64,000 nucleotides of DNA, taken from positions 1 through 64,000 of the forward strand of contig JABSSW010000033.1 of assembly GCA_018902385.1 (NCBI GenBank). The letters run 5' to 3'. Each line of letters begins with the position of its first letter. Positions within the stretch are counted from its first letter, which is position 1. This DNA is from Physcia stellaris (lineage: Eukaryota > Ascomycota > Lecanoromycetes > Caliciales > Physciaceae). This document shows, one piece after another, positions 25,374-36,530 of the stretch. The position numbers and the translations under genes are program-made. Below the pieces are notes generated by a model. It was not told the DNA's origin and made no database searches. It worked only from the letters and a program-made list of their open reading frames with translations.

Positions 25374-25866
25374 CGTGTGATCTCGTAGTGCGGATGAGAA
25401 ATAAATCAATTTACTCTTATTTCGAGATCGCTTTTGACATGCAAGCAAAATCGCGACGCTGAAAGAATGTTCTTTTCGCTTTTTCTTTCGCTCAATCTTT
25501 AAAAATCTCTCAGTTCGTCTTTTGCTATTTCTCAAATTCTTCTTTGGATGTGAATATGCGATTGTGTGAATAGCGACATGATAGTAGAAGAATGATAGAT
25601 CTTTCGCGCAAATTAATAATATATCAGATGAATCTTGATCCATATGCGTTTATGAGTAAGCTGATCCTGGCGCTGAAAGAGGATTCATTCCTCATCCTTC
25701 CTTCACTGTCAATCGGTCTCAAGAAACCTCCCAGCCCCTCGTCTGCTATTTCCCAAATTCTTTTGCGCGTGTCGATATGCGATTGTGTGATCTCGTAGTG
25801 CGAATGAGAATTAAATTCGATTCATGCTATTTTTGAGATGCAAGTAAAACCGTGGCGATGGAAAAA
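25374..25866. repeat. Diverged non-coding duplication
   Basis: The block beginning TGTGATCTCGTAGTGCGGAT near 25,376 returns near 25,788 with the same downstream features (ATGCAAG.AAAAC). A second block, TTTGCTATTTCTCAAATTC...ATATGCGATTGTGTGA at about 25,520-25,570, returns at about 25,744-25,790. Together they read as two diverged copies of a unit of about 200 bases behind the MFS gene. Confidence 0.6.
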
Positions 25867-25970
25867 TCCCCATCACCCGGTTCTCTTCCTTCCGCCCTGT
25901 CTCTTTCTTCTTCACTTTCCTAATCTTCCTTCTTCTCTATCTCCTCTCCTCATCCCCCCCCGCATCACCT

Positions 25971-26031
25971 AATCCCATCCCATCCCATCCCATCCCCCTC
26001 CTCATCCCATCCCATCCCATCCCCCTCGCAT
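25971..26031. repeat. CCATC pentanucleotide microsatellite
   Basis: Repeated CCATC units in two runs separated by CCCTCCT. The surrounding 25,900-26,060 is pyrimidine-rich low-complexity sequence. Confidence 0.85.
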
Positions 26032-26059
26032 CACCTAATCCAACCCCCATCCGCGCCCC

Positions 26060-27569
26060 GCAAAATCAAAACCTATATCGATCATCAAAGACAGTAGACA
26101 GTAACAGCTCATCCTCTCCTCTCCAAAGCTCCAAAGCATAGGAAAAGATGAACCCCAAGCTAACAAATCCCATTTCTCGCTCTCTCCCCCTCCCCCTCCT
26201 CCAACCCACCCCCAAGTCCTCCTCTTTCACTTCTTTTTCTCCACTCCTTCCAATCCGCGACACCATACACCCCTCATCTTCTCCATACTCTCTCTGCACC
26301 CCGACGGCGCTCTCAGAAATGCGAGGAACCAGAAAAAAAGGAGAGAGGTTCATTATAGAGGGGGCGTGGGGATATGGAATTCTCTCAGAACTACCCAACC
26401 AGACACGGGGAAGTCGATTTTTGTGGGAAAGGAGAGAAGGGGGCCGGGGGAATGCTGTTGTTGCTGGCATGAAGATAGGGGAGGGGGGAAGGGCGGGGGA
26501 GACTACTTACCTTAGTGTGGTTGTCCTTAGCTCTCTCTCAAGCACTGACTATGCACGAGATTACTCGGAGGAGAAAACAAGCCAGGAAGATCAAGTCGTG
26601 AATATCGTCAGGGATGATGAATCGGATTTTTTGTTCTTCCTTTTTGGGCGAGAGGGGGGAATATTAAGAAAAGGAAAGCGAAGAAAGGCCCTCGAAGTTC
26701 AGGACCTAATTGATCTGTCGCCGACGTAGTAAGAAACCCGAATGGCACAAAAGAGGTTGTGAGGGGGCATCGGCTATTACTACTTCCTCATCCTCACCAT
26801 CCCCCCAACGTCCCTCTATCCCATCCCATGTATACGCACTGGAGTGGCACCTAGCGGCGAGTGAGTGCATGGGATGATGGTTCTATGATTTCCGTTCTTT
26901 TCTTGCCCGCTCCTCGCATCCATCCCATCAGCTCACATCTCCCCAGACCTCTCAAAACTCCACAACGCTTCTCACCACCACGACCCTCTTCTCTCCCCTC
27001 CCCCCCTTCGCCTCCTCCCACATCCGCCCCAAAGCCCGCATCACATCACCATTATCCCTCCTCCCCGCCTCCGTCATCCACGCCCTATTCCGCTCCCACC
27101 CGATGCCGCGCTGGAAATCGCCTCCGCTGCGTTGCTGCTCAGATGGGGCACGCCGTTGGGTGTAGCTGAGAATTCTTGTTCGCGCCTGAGGTTGATGTCC
27201 GGTGGGTTGTGGGTGCCGAAGCGGGCGGTGGAGTAGGTTAGGAATGCGCCTGGTGGTGGTGGCGTGGTTTTGGGTTGGGGGATGGATTGAGTGCAGTGGT
27301 GATTGGCTGTCGGGGGTGGGGAGTTAGCAGCGAGGATGAGCGTGGGAGAGGGCTTGATGTACGTGTGAACGAAAAGGAGAGAGACAAAGGGGGGAGGTGA
27401 GGAAAGGAGGATTCGGTGCTTCTTTTTCTTCTTGGTAGGAAGGTTTTTGTGGGCATATGTTGGAGGAAGGGGGAGGGGTTTCTGGGTACGGGACGGTGAC
27501 TTATGTCTCGGTCCTGAGAAGGACGACGTGTCCGAGCCTTTCAGTCCCAAGGCCACGATGTAGGTGACT
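26060..27569. other. Low-complexity interval; possible minus-strand coding piece at 26,952-27,240
   Basis: Most of this stretch is purine- or pyrimidine-rich. On the minus strand, one frame ending with TGA at 26,952-26,954 has protein-like texture (IGWERNRAWMTEAGRR, DVMRALGRMWEEAK), and an overlapping frame upstream also looks coding-like (FSATPNGVPHLSSNAAEA). I could not build a consistent gene, and the product is unknown. Confidence 0.3.
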
Positions 27570-28256
27570 CTAGGGGCTAGAATTCCCACTCAAATGAAGA
27601 GGATATGCAACCGAGGCTGTAGATAGGTTGACAATAGAATGGACCGGAAACAAAGAAAACAACGCACCGTCCTCCTCTACATCCAGATCATCCTCATCTT
27701 CCACATCTCCTTCTTCCCTAACCCAGGAACTTACGTACTCAGCTTGCAAGTCAATCGGTAGTACCAGGCTATCCATCAACAGGAACGCTGCGGCAGCACA
27801 AGACTTCAACCGCTCATCGTGACTTTGGCTGTCCCAGATCTGGCAGTCGCGCTATCCATTCCACACATATCAGCATCATTGCATCTCTAGACCTGTAATT
27901 AAAATGTTAAGGTAGAGCGAGTGTAACATTCCGCTCGGATGGAGCGCTCGAACCTCCTTTAGGATAACACTTTAGAGCCAAAGAAACAGAGCCTAGTCTT
28001 AAACGGAAATAGAGAAGCTTACCTCACTCCACTCCTGCCCGACGTAATGCTTGCCCAATATCACCGGTCCAAGCGACAACGCCCGCCGTCCAGCTTCATT
28101 TAAAGCAAGGCAGACTGTGTGGCGATAGGGGGGGTAGCGATCGAATCGGTAGTGAAGATTTTCAGGGAACTGAGTCCACCCCGTAACTGGATCAACCCCG
28201 ATGTCAAAATCTGGGACTGGGAGGGTAATACGATTAGGACGTATTATTAGACCCAT
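27570..28256 (-). CDS. Small hypothetical protein, two exons, 171 aa
   Basis: Exon 1 is 28,023-28,256 (78 codons, start MGLIIRPNRITLPVPDF) and exon 2 is 27,570-27,851. The intron has GTAAGC and TAG borders in phase 0. The joined protein runs YVGQEWSE then RDCQIWDSQSHDERLK, followed by an acidic segment rich in Glu and Asp at about 130-145. No known domain was recognised, but the coding texture and clean splice support a real gene. Confidence 0.62.
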
Positions 28257-28975
28257 TGTATATCTTTCGAGAATGGGCGCTTTTTTGAGAGCTTGTGCCT
28301 TGCGTATTCTTCTTAGGTGGGATCCTGTTGTCTAGCGTTCGTGGGAGAGATGGGCTGGTTTATGGTCTGGATCACACTCCTGCGATTTTGGGTTCCGATG
28401 CTCGTGTGGTTGTTGGGATGCGGTGATTTTAGTGCTTGAAGGGAGCTTGTTGACAAAGATCAGCGATGATGAGCTGAGACAAGAGAGAGTGCTTGGAGAC
28501 CTGGAAGCTAAGCTGTAGGCGAATCTCGCAAGTCAATACAATCCCAGATATCGATGCAAGTTTAATTAGGTTATCTGGGTGGTCAGACAGCCTTGTGACA
28601 AGTGTTGACAACCATTTCTTCGAGGAGAAGCTATCGTTTCTATGTCAACAACGTGTGGTGAAAATACCTCAAACTAATTTCGCTTCCTCGATTTCTTCTT
28701 GTTACTTTCATTAAGCGCTTGAAACTTGACCATGACTCAAGTCGTCCTTTTGTTGGTATGAATGCCTTCGTCCGTGGCTTTGAATTTGGGTAATCTGGAG
28801 GCGAATCTATAAATCCAACTCTGAAGGATTCCGTTCTCCCCATGTAAGCCTTCTTTGACATTTGCACTGCTGTGTCAGGACTTGCTTTGCCTCTACTCTG
28901 ACCCTCCGTCTTCTGCTTCGGCATCGGAGGCTTGGTCCCAGGAGCTGAATAAGAACCACGGCTCCAGTACAGTGC
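28257..28975. other. Intergenic, no supported gene
   Basis: A 94-codon minus frame at 28,640-28,924 lies just behind mdm12, but I see no domain or splice link to it. Confidence 0.45.
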
Positions 28976-30190
28976 TCAAACCAGGAATGTCCACCAGCTC
29001 GGCCACACAAACTCCTCTTCAAATATCCTTCTCACTTGTTCAACGACAAACTTCTCGACCTTGCCCACATTTTTGAGACTTTGCTTCCCACATTCTCTCT
29101 TCCCAATCTCGCTCTCGACCCGTATTTCTCGTATCAACCCGCCTAGCTTGTTTTTGCCTCCTCTTGCCCCGCCACCTTCGCGAGCTCTCTCCAAACCAGC
29201 CTCGGCACCAATCAGAACCTGTGCGTCTTCGGCTCCAAGGAAGCAGAAGTGCGCTCTCTTGCGAAGGTAGGCGAGCAGAGCAACGCCATCGAAGCTAAGA
29301 CCTGTGATGGAGAGTTTGAGAGGTATTGAGGCGAAGGAGGACATAGGATAGTCGAGAAGGAGGGCGGCAGTGATGGATAATGAGACTGAACCTGTGTAGG
29401 TGATGTGGAGGGTGATCTGAGTATCAGTGGGCGATGGAGGGGCGGGTGATGGTGATGTATCTTTCGAGGCAGGGTCAGCTTCCAGCGGATTAGACGTAGC
29501 CAGCGGTGCCTGACTGTACGAATCCGATGTCCCAGGGCGGGAAGAAGGATCAGCATAGGATGGCCATTGCCGTTGCGGAGAATGATTCCGCGAATATGAT
29601 GAAGTCGTTGAAGTATGCTGTTGATCAAGCCGTATTGAAAGGGGTGTCCCTCCCGCTACAGCAGCCAGAGGTGTCTGTGAGCCAGATAGACCATTGCTAA
29701 GTGGAAGATGGAAGTAGCTGAGGTTCGAGGTCCCACCTGGTATGCCAGGAGTATTAGATCGTGAGAGAAATGGTGTCGTTATCTGGTCTGCTAGTATAAA
29801 AGGCGATCTTTGGGTAGGTAGACGCGTTTCTATGAAGCTGGGCCGTTTGAACGCTTCTAACGAACTCGCAATATTACTGCTGTGAGGCGTGTCGCCATCC
29901 CTAGGTGGAGGCGCCTCAGGAGGAAAGCCTATGTCGTGGTTTGTGTCATCTCCACCGTCCTGGCTATCCTCATCATTTTCGTAGAATTCAGCAAGCGGGT
30001 CGCTTATGTCCTTCAATTCCACGACGGGGCATTCCTTGCCAAAATCGAAAGAATGGACGTGTACCGACCGAATGAAGCCGGGGAGCTGTACCTGCTGGAA
30101 CTTGTCGTGGATGAAGTCTCTGATTGACTCTGCAAGCGCTAAACCTTCGGGCCCGGTAGTCAGAGTCTCCCAGTCTATGTCGATTGACAT
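28976..30190 (-). CDS. mdm12: Mitochondrial distribution and morphology protein 12 (ERMES subunit)
   Basis: Single-exon, 404-residue frame. The start MSIDIDWETL and the following helix (ESIRDFIHDKFQQVQLPGF) are the diagnostic N-terminus of Mdm12. The SMP lipid-transfer domain is split, as usual in filamentous fungi, by a long disordered Ser/Pro insert (about residues 75-260). It resumes with TQITLHITYTGSVSLSI and SITGLSFDGVALLAYLRKR. Mdm12 is the soluble bridge between Mmm1 in the ER and Mdm10/Mdm34 in the mitochondrial outer membrane and carries phospholipid between the two. The protein looks complete. The gene is divergent from 30,426. Confidence 0.97.
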   Translation of the reverse strand: MSIDIDWETLTTGPEGLALAESIRDFIHDKFQQVQLPGFIRSVHVHSFDFGKECPVVELKDISDPLAEFYENDEDSQDGGDDTNHDIGFPPEAPPPRDGDTPHSSNIASSLEAFKRPSFIETRLPTQRSPFILADQITTPFLSRSNTPGIPGGTSNLSYFHLPLSNGLSGSQTPLAAVAGGTPLSIRLDQQHTSTTSSYSRNHSPQRQWPSYADPSSRPGTSDSYSQAPLATSNPLEADPASKDTSPSPAPPSPTDTQITLHITYTGSVSLSITAALLLDYPMSSFASIPLKLSITGLSFDGVALLAYLRKRAHFCFLGAEDAQVLIGAEAGLERAREGGGARGGKNKLGGLIREIRVESEIGKRECGKQSLKNVGKVEKFVVEQVRRIFEEEFVWPSWWTFLV

Positions 30191-30425
30191 TACATTCTGT
30201 ATCTCAAGAATTATTGCATTCCACTTCAGCGGTCGGCGACTTGTTATTTACAACCCTAATAACAACGTAGGGTTGTACATATCAAGGAGTCACGTGGTCG
30301 GACGACGCAGTCCGTGGACACGGGCAATGGTTGCGGTGATCAGTCAAGACAATCAAAAGAACAAAAGACTACCTGAAAATGTAGATAGATATCTTCGCCA
30401 AGATGATATCAAGGTATAGCACTCA

Positions 30426-30909
30426 TGGAACGAGAAGACCATTGCTTCTCTCAAGCCCCTAAACAACAAAAACCCAAGATCTTACAACCTATCGTCCTCA
30501 CACTCACAGCATCTGGCAGCATCTCCCTTCTCACTTTATCTCCTCCCCTACACAATCATCCACAGCACCATCTCCATCATTACCATCACTCCCCCACCAC
30601 GTTCCCTTCCCACGAAAAGACTCCCTTCATCCGTTCTCACCCCGTACGACCCAACCATCCCATTCAGGCAACTCTTTCCCGACGCCTCACCGCTCCAAGG
30701 TCACAAGCCTCAAAGAGCCGCTTCCCGGATCTCCAGCGCACATCTCATCTCACGAAAACCGCTGGTTCACCACGGCACCAGCCGAGACCCGCTGCAGCCA
30801 ACCGTCCCGACTTCGGGTAGCGATCAAGGAAGGAGGCGCTCGAATCGTCGTTGACCTCATTCCGATGCTTGAACGAAAGTTGCGGGAGAGGAATGTGTGG
30901 GCAAGGTAG
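30426..30909 (+). CDS. Possible small gene, frame not consistent
   Basis: An ATG at 30,426 opens a His/Pro-rich frame. A different frame ending at TAG 30,907-30,909 has much better coding texture (SSHENRWFTTAPAETRC, then LRVAIKEGGARIVVDLIPML, then ERKLRERNVWAR). The two cannot be joined by an obvious intron. No family recognised. This may be a short conserved fungal protein with an unplaced first exon. Confidence 0.35.
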
Positions 30910-31779
30910 GGTGGCGACCCGTTACCGTCGGGGACGCTGGGGCCCGGGATCAGGATCGGAAAGGCAGGTCAGAAAAAGGGCAAAGAAAGGTGCTGGAGTG
31001 TTGAAAAATCGCTGAGATGACAGGTAAAGCCAGGTTTTTCGAATAGATTAATCAATCTCGTTAAGGATTGCGACTCAGACTCGGGCTCCCGTTTGCAGTA
31101 CCAAGTACGCGACGCTAAGGAGATGTGGATGTGCGATCAGAGCAGACTCGGCGAGGCTTACGCAGTCGTGCATATGCAAGCTGCAGCTGGATCTGGTGTG
31201 ACGCTGACATAGAGGCCGATTGCCGAGGGCGGGTGCAACAGAAGCCATGGAAGCGCAAATCCTTCGGAAACCCTTGCTGCGTGCCTGACGATCATTGGAA
31301 GTGATATGAGGACCTTGTTATTGATCTGTAGCTCGATCAGATGCGTGATACCTGAAAAGCGCAATTTGAGGAAATATCAAGGGCGGGATAGGGAACATCG
31401 CGCTCGACTTGCAAAAAGATGGGTTCTTGGTTAAAATGGAAGCAAGACTTGTGGAAATTGTATTATAGTGGGTTTCTCATTCTCACTATTATCATTTATC
31501 CAAGCTCCTGCGCGTGCTCCCGGCTAGCCATGCGAATTGATGGGTATCTTGTGTCCAGCGCCAAGAATGCGGCTCAAGCAATCATCTATCTCGAAATTAA
31601 CACCGACTGAGCATATGCAAACAGCAAAGTCTATCTTGCCCGTAACTCCATTGTCCATACCATCAAAAGGCGAAAAAGCGAAAGGAAGGACTCCATGCGC
31701 ACGGGCTGCGTCTGTGATCGAGTAGATCGTAGATTGGTGTCTACACAGAGGTATGAATGATGGGTCATCTGTCATAGAT
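30910..31779. other. No gene seen
   Basis: Short frames on both strands without domains. Plus-strand 31,419-31,610 contains a short hydrophobic stretch but no support. Confidence 0.45.
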
Positions 31780-31938
31780 CTAGGGAACATACCAGCCGCC
31801 GTGACTGGGGCATTTCTCGGCATGGACGACGGCCTTGGTGGAAACCCCCTTACATCCGGCCGCTTTGCAATTCGCACATGGTGCCCGTTGAACTTTGGTG
31901 CAACCACAGCTGTACTTGTGTTGTACATCGACACACAT
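31780..31938 (-). CDS. Small Cys-rich protein, about 50 aa, multi-exon neighbourhood
   Basis: From an ATG at 31,938 the frame reads MCVDVQHKYSCGCTKVQR, then APCANCKAAGCKGV, then VHAEKCPSHGG. This Cys/His spacing (CxC, CxxC, C, C) is that of a widespread fungal family of small proteins starting MC-V-Y-CG. Without splicing it ends at TAG 31,780. A good GTATGT donor lies three codons before, with a TGTGTAG acceptor, and splicing there also gives an immediate stop. An upstream minus-strand exon pair (32,286 downward, hydrophobic start MLITASILAIFLLSGF, donor GTAGGT; mini-exon near 32,065) may belong to a longer transcript. Function unknown; zinc binding is likely from the Cys pattern. Confidence 0.5.
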   Translation of the reverse strand: MCVDVQHKYSCGCTKVQRAPCANCKAAGCKGVSTKAVVHAEKCPSHGGWYVP

Positions 31939-31989
31939 CTTGCGACAATAGAAGGTGTTCCTCGATTAAGACGAGAGAGCTGATGGATA

Positions 31990-34189
31990 TTCCGAGAAAG
32001 CTTAAGGAAATGCTTAGCATCCGAGGGTTACATTTGGGCTGACAGAAGCTTACCTTCTGATACTGTCGGGGTACGATTATGGCAAGATGAATTTCACAAT
32101 TGGCGGTCTGGTGGAAAGCCGAGATGGGGGAATCAATGAAGATATATAGAAAGACGGTACCGAGACACTGGCACGATGCCCCTCGGCCGAGTTGCCCTGT
32201 TTTGAAGGAGACCTACAGGCATAGATGATGAAAATGCAAAAGCCCGATAGCAAGAAAATTGCGAGAATGGAAGCGGTAATGAGCATGTGTGATGAACCAC
32301 AGGTCCTGTCTCACAGTGGATATCCTACTTCTTGTAGCTCGCAAAACGTTGCACAAACGAAGCAAAAGGACGACAGAGAGCACGATATTACAACCGTTTT
32401 ACGCCGAGAAGCGAGATCGAGGGCTAGGGAGTTAGTAGAGAGAATACAGAGATAGATTACTTTACCGGATGCATTCGAGATCTTATATAGGTCGTAATAT
32501 AAAGAGCAAGGGCAGAGCGACAAATCGGAGTAGGTAGATGATGTGAAGCTTACCACTAGTCGTTGCTCGACGTAGTGCTTTGTTTGTACATATCTATCCC
32601 TGCATCAAGCTTGACTCGACTGACTCTCGCTTGAGGGATTAGCGTGTTCGGGTACATCCTTCAATGGCAGGGATTCCATGTGAGCATTGCGCTGTTGAGC
32701 TGTCATACTGCTTCACCAACAGCAGTCGTCCGTCCTGGCTCCGGGTGAAGAGTAGAGAATTTTGCGACCTGACGGCAACTGCGCCGTGCAACTGATCTCG
32801 AAAGACATATGGTGCAATGAGGTCTCGTCTTCTGCAACCAGCTTGTTCACCCGAGCGGTTGTAGCGCTACACCTGTTGTACGACCTTGTAAGGAATACCT
32901 TCACGCTTGCTACTTTCGGGCATGGAAGCCATCAAGACGTTGTCTTCGTGTACGATGGGGCCAAGGGATCCTCGGCCGAGGATTCAACGATGAGCAGTCG
33001 TTGCATCGGCACTAGCAGCTGACGGCGGCTGCTCTTAGCAAATAGAAGTGAAGATGTGGCTGGCGTATGCATCGTCTTGATGTCGACGAATCTTGACCGT
33101 TGAAAATGATCGATCTTGGCTAGGAAGTCTCGTAGCGATGTGGACTGACTTGCAAGACATTTGGAACTAAGAGCAAGCTGCGTTCAGCATGCAGCGGGGG
33201 GAAGAGGACAGCAACATCCGCCAAGCTGGCTTCAAGACCAGTCCTGTAGCGTCAACAGTCTCTTAGCCCCTAGATGGACCGTACTAACAGATCACACGCA
33301 TAAGGTAGCCGCTCAATTGACCACTGACAAGCCTGACGTCGTTCGCCGTGCCGAGCCAGACGACTGTCGCATTTGGGCACAACGGGATTTTCGGGTCTCG
33401 ACGGAGCGGAAAGCAGAGATCGATGGATGCTCGATCTGATGGCAATCGAGCCAATGCACATGTTGTACAACATAAGAAGAGGTAGGAATCGGTGGCTTGC
33501 TTTTGAGTGCTACGTGGCCGAACCTTTAACTCAACGAAAAGGGCCGAATATTCCACCGCGACGTCATTTCTCTCACACAAGCAGTCGCAGACTCACACTC
33601 ATTCAGGTCATCGCCTCATCAGGAGGACAGGCTGTATATATATTAGATGATAAGGAGGAGGATGCGAGGAACTTGAAGAGTGGAAAAGTTGTTGAGAAGG
33701 AATTGCTGCGGTCGTGTTGTGGTTGGGGTTAGCAGGAATTTCAGGGGGGACGCGAATGTTGGCGGATTCGCGTCTCAGACGGACACATAGCATGAATGCT
33801 ATTGCAACTGTCTTGAGGGAGTAGTCAAACATAGATATAAGCAGCGATGGATTGGTTGAGCATGTTTGTTCATGTTTCCGCTCCTCCACTTTCTGGTTGG
33901 CCCTACAGTCACGGGCAACTGTTGAAGGCCACAGCCACTACCAGTCTCGGACCAACAGAAAGGAAAGTGTTTTTGGCCAGATAAGCTATCCTCACTCCTG
34001 TCCATGTTTTAAAGACGAGACGCCGGCCAACAATCAGTTGGGTCATCTTCCACTTTCTCTACACAATCGAATAGTCCGTCGCACTTACAGGCTCTGGCAG
34101 CCATCGATAACCACAACTTCTAATCTTAATCCTTAATACCTGATACGAAACCTCCTCCCAGGACCTCAACCTCCTCTTCAAACTTCAGA
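31990..34189. other. Mostly unannotatable; possible single-span membrane exon at 32,220-32,286 (minus)
   Basis: The minus-strand frame at 32,286 begins with about 22 hydrophobic residues (MLITASILAIFLLSGFCIF) and ends at a GTAGGT donor. The rest, 32,300-34,189, has many short competing frames on both strands and no recognisable product. Confidence 0.35.
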
Positions 34190-34456
34190 ATGTCTTCCCC
34201 AATGCAGTCTCCTTCACGATTCATCGAATTCCTACCCGCCAAGGCCTACGTCAGGCCCGAAAATCGAGTGACCACCGATTGGTCCCATGTTGAGTCCCAG
34301 CTTCCAACGCGCGAGGAGATCCAAAGATTCGCACTGAAACGAAGATCCAGCAGTATAAGCACCTCATCCTCCATAGCTAGTATGAACGAAGGCGACCGTC
34401 GGCAGTTCAATCCTTTGTCCCAGGTACCACAGGTGGAGGAGTCTGACGAATCGTGA
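34190..34456 (+). CDS. Small conserved fungal protein, 88 aa
   Basis: Single exon. The start MSSPMQSPSRFIEFLPAKAY and the segment TTDWSHVESQLPTREEIQRF read as a conserved short fungal protein, followed by a Ser-rich tail (KRRSSSISTSSSIAS). No membrane segment or domain of known function. It converges with gwt1 downstream, with stop codons about 230 bases apart. Confidence 0.65.
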   Translation: MSSPMQSPSRFIEFLPAKAYVRPENRVTTDWSHVESQLPTREEIQRFALKRRSSSISTSSSIASMNEGDRRQFNPLSQVPQVEESDES

Positions 34457-34690
34457 TGCGACATGGATCCATGCTTGAGAGCTACGGAGTTTCACGATTG
34501 GTGATGGTTGCGCTGAGTGCGTGGAGATTTTCTTCTGGGCAGGTTTCTTCCATTCGTTTGGGTTCCCATAGCTGGCGGAGTTGGCAGGCGTTGTACAGTC
34601 GATCTGTTGTTATTGCCTTAAGGCTGGAGGGTTCGCGTACAACAAGAGCGATGTAGAATATTCCTCTACGATGTATGATATACCATGACC

Positions 34691-36238
34691 TTACAGCTTG
34701 ATGGAAACGTCCAAGTAATCCAATCCTAATGCAATTAAACTGACGAAGGCGGCGTAAGTGAGAAGTATGCAAATTGCTTGGTTTTGCGTCATGCTTAGCG
34801 TGTCGACATATAAATTAATTAGCCCAGTAAGAAGGTTAGCAGCAAGAAACACTGCTAACCCATTCCTATTGAAAGCCCTTAGAATACGAGGAGTAGCACG
34901 CACGCTTTCCTTCCTCTCCATACTCCCACTTGTTGCACGACCTAATCCAGGGAAGCAACAGGTCTCGATCAGACAGAAGAGTGCCAACTGAGTACAGTTA
35001 AAGGTACCCACCCAGAGGATATAGGGGAGATTCGCTAGCCGACGTGAGACCTTCAGGTTGAACCCATACTGGTACGAGGTCGTAAGGAAGTACAATCCAC
35101 CCCAAAGTAGCGTCCAAATCAGTAGTATGATAAAGAGTCGTGCTCGGTAGGCGAAATTTTCGGATGGGCTTGAGCCTCTTGAAGCATGGCGCGACAGTAT
35201 GTGGAGGCCTAAGGCTTGTCCAGCCAAAAAAATCGCTAGATAACCCGAAAACGAGAAAACGCCTTCGCGGTTTTGGCTCAGTAAGTCTGTACGAGGGGCA
35301 GTGAGGATGTAGGCCTTGAGGTCAGTGAACTCGAGCAGCAACTGGTAAGCGCTGCCAAGTAGAAAGGAGAAGGAAGCCACCAGAGTGGGTGATGTGGGTG
35401 ACAGAGAATTGAAAAGCAAGACGAAGGGCGGCAGGAGTCCAATTGTGAAGAAAAAATTCCAGTGTACTCCATATTCCGTTACATGCTCCGCATAATTGAG
35501 GCCCTTGACACTGTACGTCCTGATGAAACCGAGGACTAATAAAGGCAGCGAGTGTCTTGTGGAAATTGCTAGCTTTTTCCATATACTCGTCGCATCTTTT
35601 GCTACATTAGCCTTCAGTATAGGCCTCGCGGACACCAAACCAGCTGCAAAGACGAAGGACCCAACTCCCACATCCATCAATGACGTTCCCCAATTCTCAA
35701 CCTTAGCAAACCTCCGAGGAAAGACCTTGAAGTCTACGGCCAGTATTGCAAGACATGTGATGATCATCATGCCACCTCTCCAAACCGTAACAAAAGGCCT
35801 GTTTGGTAGGGCAGGAGGCGGGTCCTTGGCAACTGGAATGGGGGACCTTTGGGGGTCGGCTTCAGAGCCTTCTTCTGTGATGCTAAGGCTTGAGGTAGGA
35901 GAAAGATTCCAAAGGCAGGCGCCACGAGAAGCAGATCTAGAATGAGAGGAACGGAAGAATATAGGGTGATTGCTAGGAGCAGACAGACAACATGGAGGAG
36001 GAAATCTGTAAGAGCTGTCGCTGGGCTCTCATTCAGGAAGAACCCTTGGCGTGTTTGAAGAGCCGACCATAGCAGATATGCGGCCTTTGGCATGGAGGTC
36101 AGTAGAGGGTCCAAACATAAGTTGAGACAGGAAGGCACTGACCGGAGCCACTGCTGTGACGGTGTTGATTTCGCCAATGGTTCCGCCCGAGAGGTTCGAC
36201 ACGAAATCTTCCTTGAGAGACTTGTAGCTCTGGGCCAT
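34691..36238 (-). CDS. gwt1: GPI-anchored wall transfer protein 1 (inositol acyltransferase)
   Basis: Exon 1 is 36,143-36,238 (32 codons, [19 protein letters not shown]) and exon 2 starts at 36,084 ([10 protein letters not shown]); the 58-base intron has GT-AG ends. About 13 membrane segments follow, with hallmark stretches [44 protein letters not shown] and the C-terminal [16 protein letters not shown]. Gwt1/PIG-W acylates the inositol of GlcN-PI in the ER during GPI-anchor synthesis. Between [12 protein letters not shown] and PNRPFVTV, near 35,840-35,850, the frame changes by one base next to runs of five C. The gene is essential in studied yeasts, so a consensus error is the simplest reading. 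Confidence 0.94.
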
Positions 36239-36530
36239 TGCACCGCGGGTCACTCGATCAACAATTGCTTATACGCAGTTGGATGCTGGGCCAATGCGAC
36301 ATGAAGCGGATGAATCGAGGCCTGGCTGAAGGTTGCTTAGAGAGTAGAAGCTCCCGTCGCCGCCAGAAGCGCGTTCCGCACACTTCGCTTGAGCACGTGA
36401 TTCCGACGTCACTTCCAATCTTCGGATTACTTCACTTCAACCCATAACCACGAGCAGAAATGACTTCACATTTCTTCAGTCTTCGGTGACAACCCAACCC
36501 GATTGCGAGTGTATGTCGTGATCTTACATC
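36239..36530. promoter_or_regulatory. Shared divergent promoter region, gwt1 and GFA-like gene
   Basis: Only 292 bases separate the two start codons, so both promoters must lie here. No TATA box stands out. A TGACGTCA-like element was looked for; GACGTCAC is present near 36,407-36,414. Confidence 0.5.

Noticed and set aside
26148-26729. 193-codon plus-strand open frame
   Set aside because: Made of low-complexity pyrimidine- then purine-rich sequence; no domain, no splice signals in context.
28640-28924. 94-codon minus-strand frame behind mdm12
   Set aside because: No homology recognised and mdm12 already ends cleanly at 28,976.
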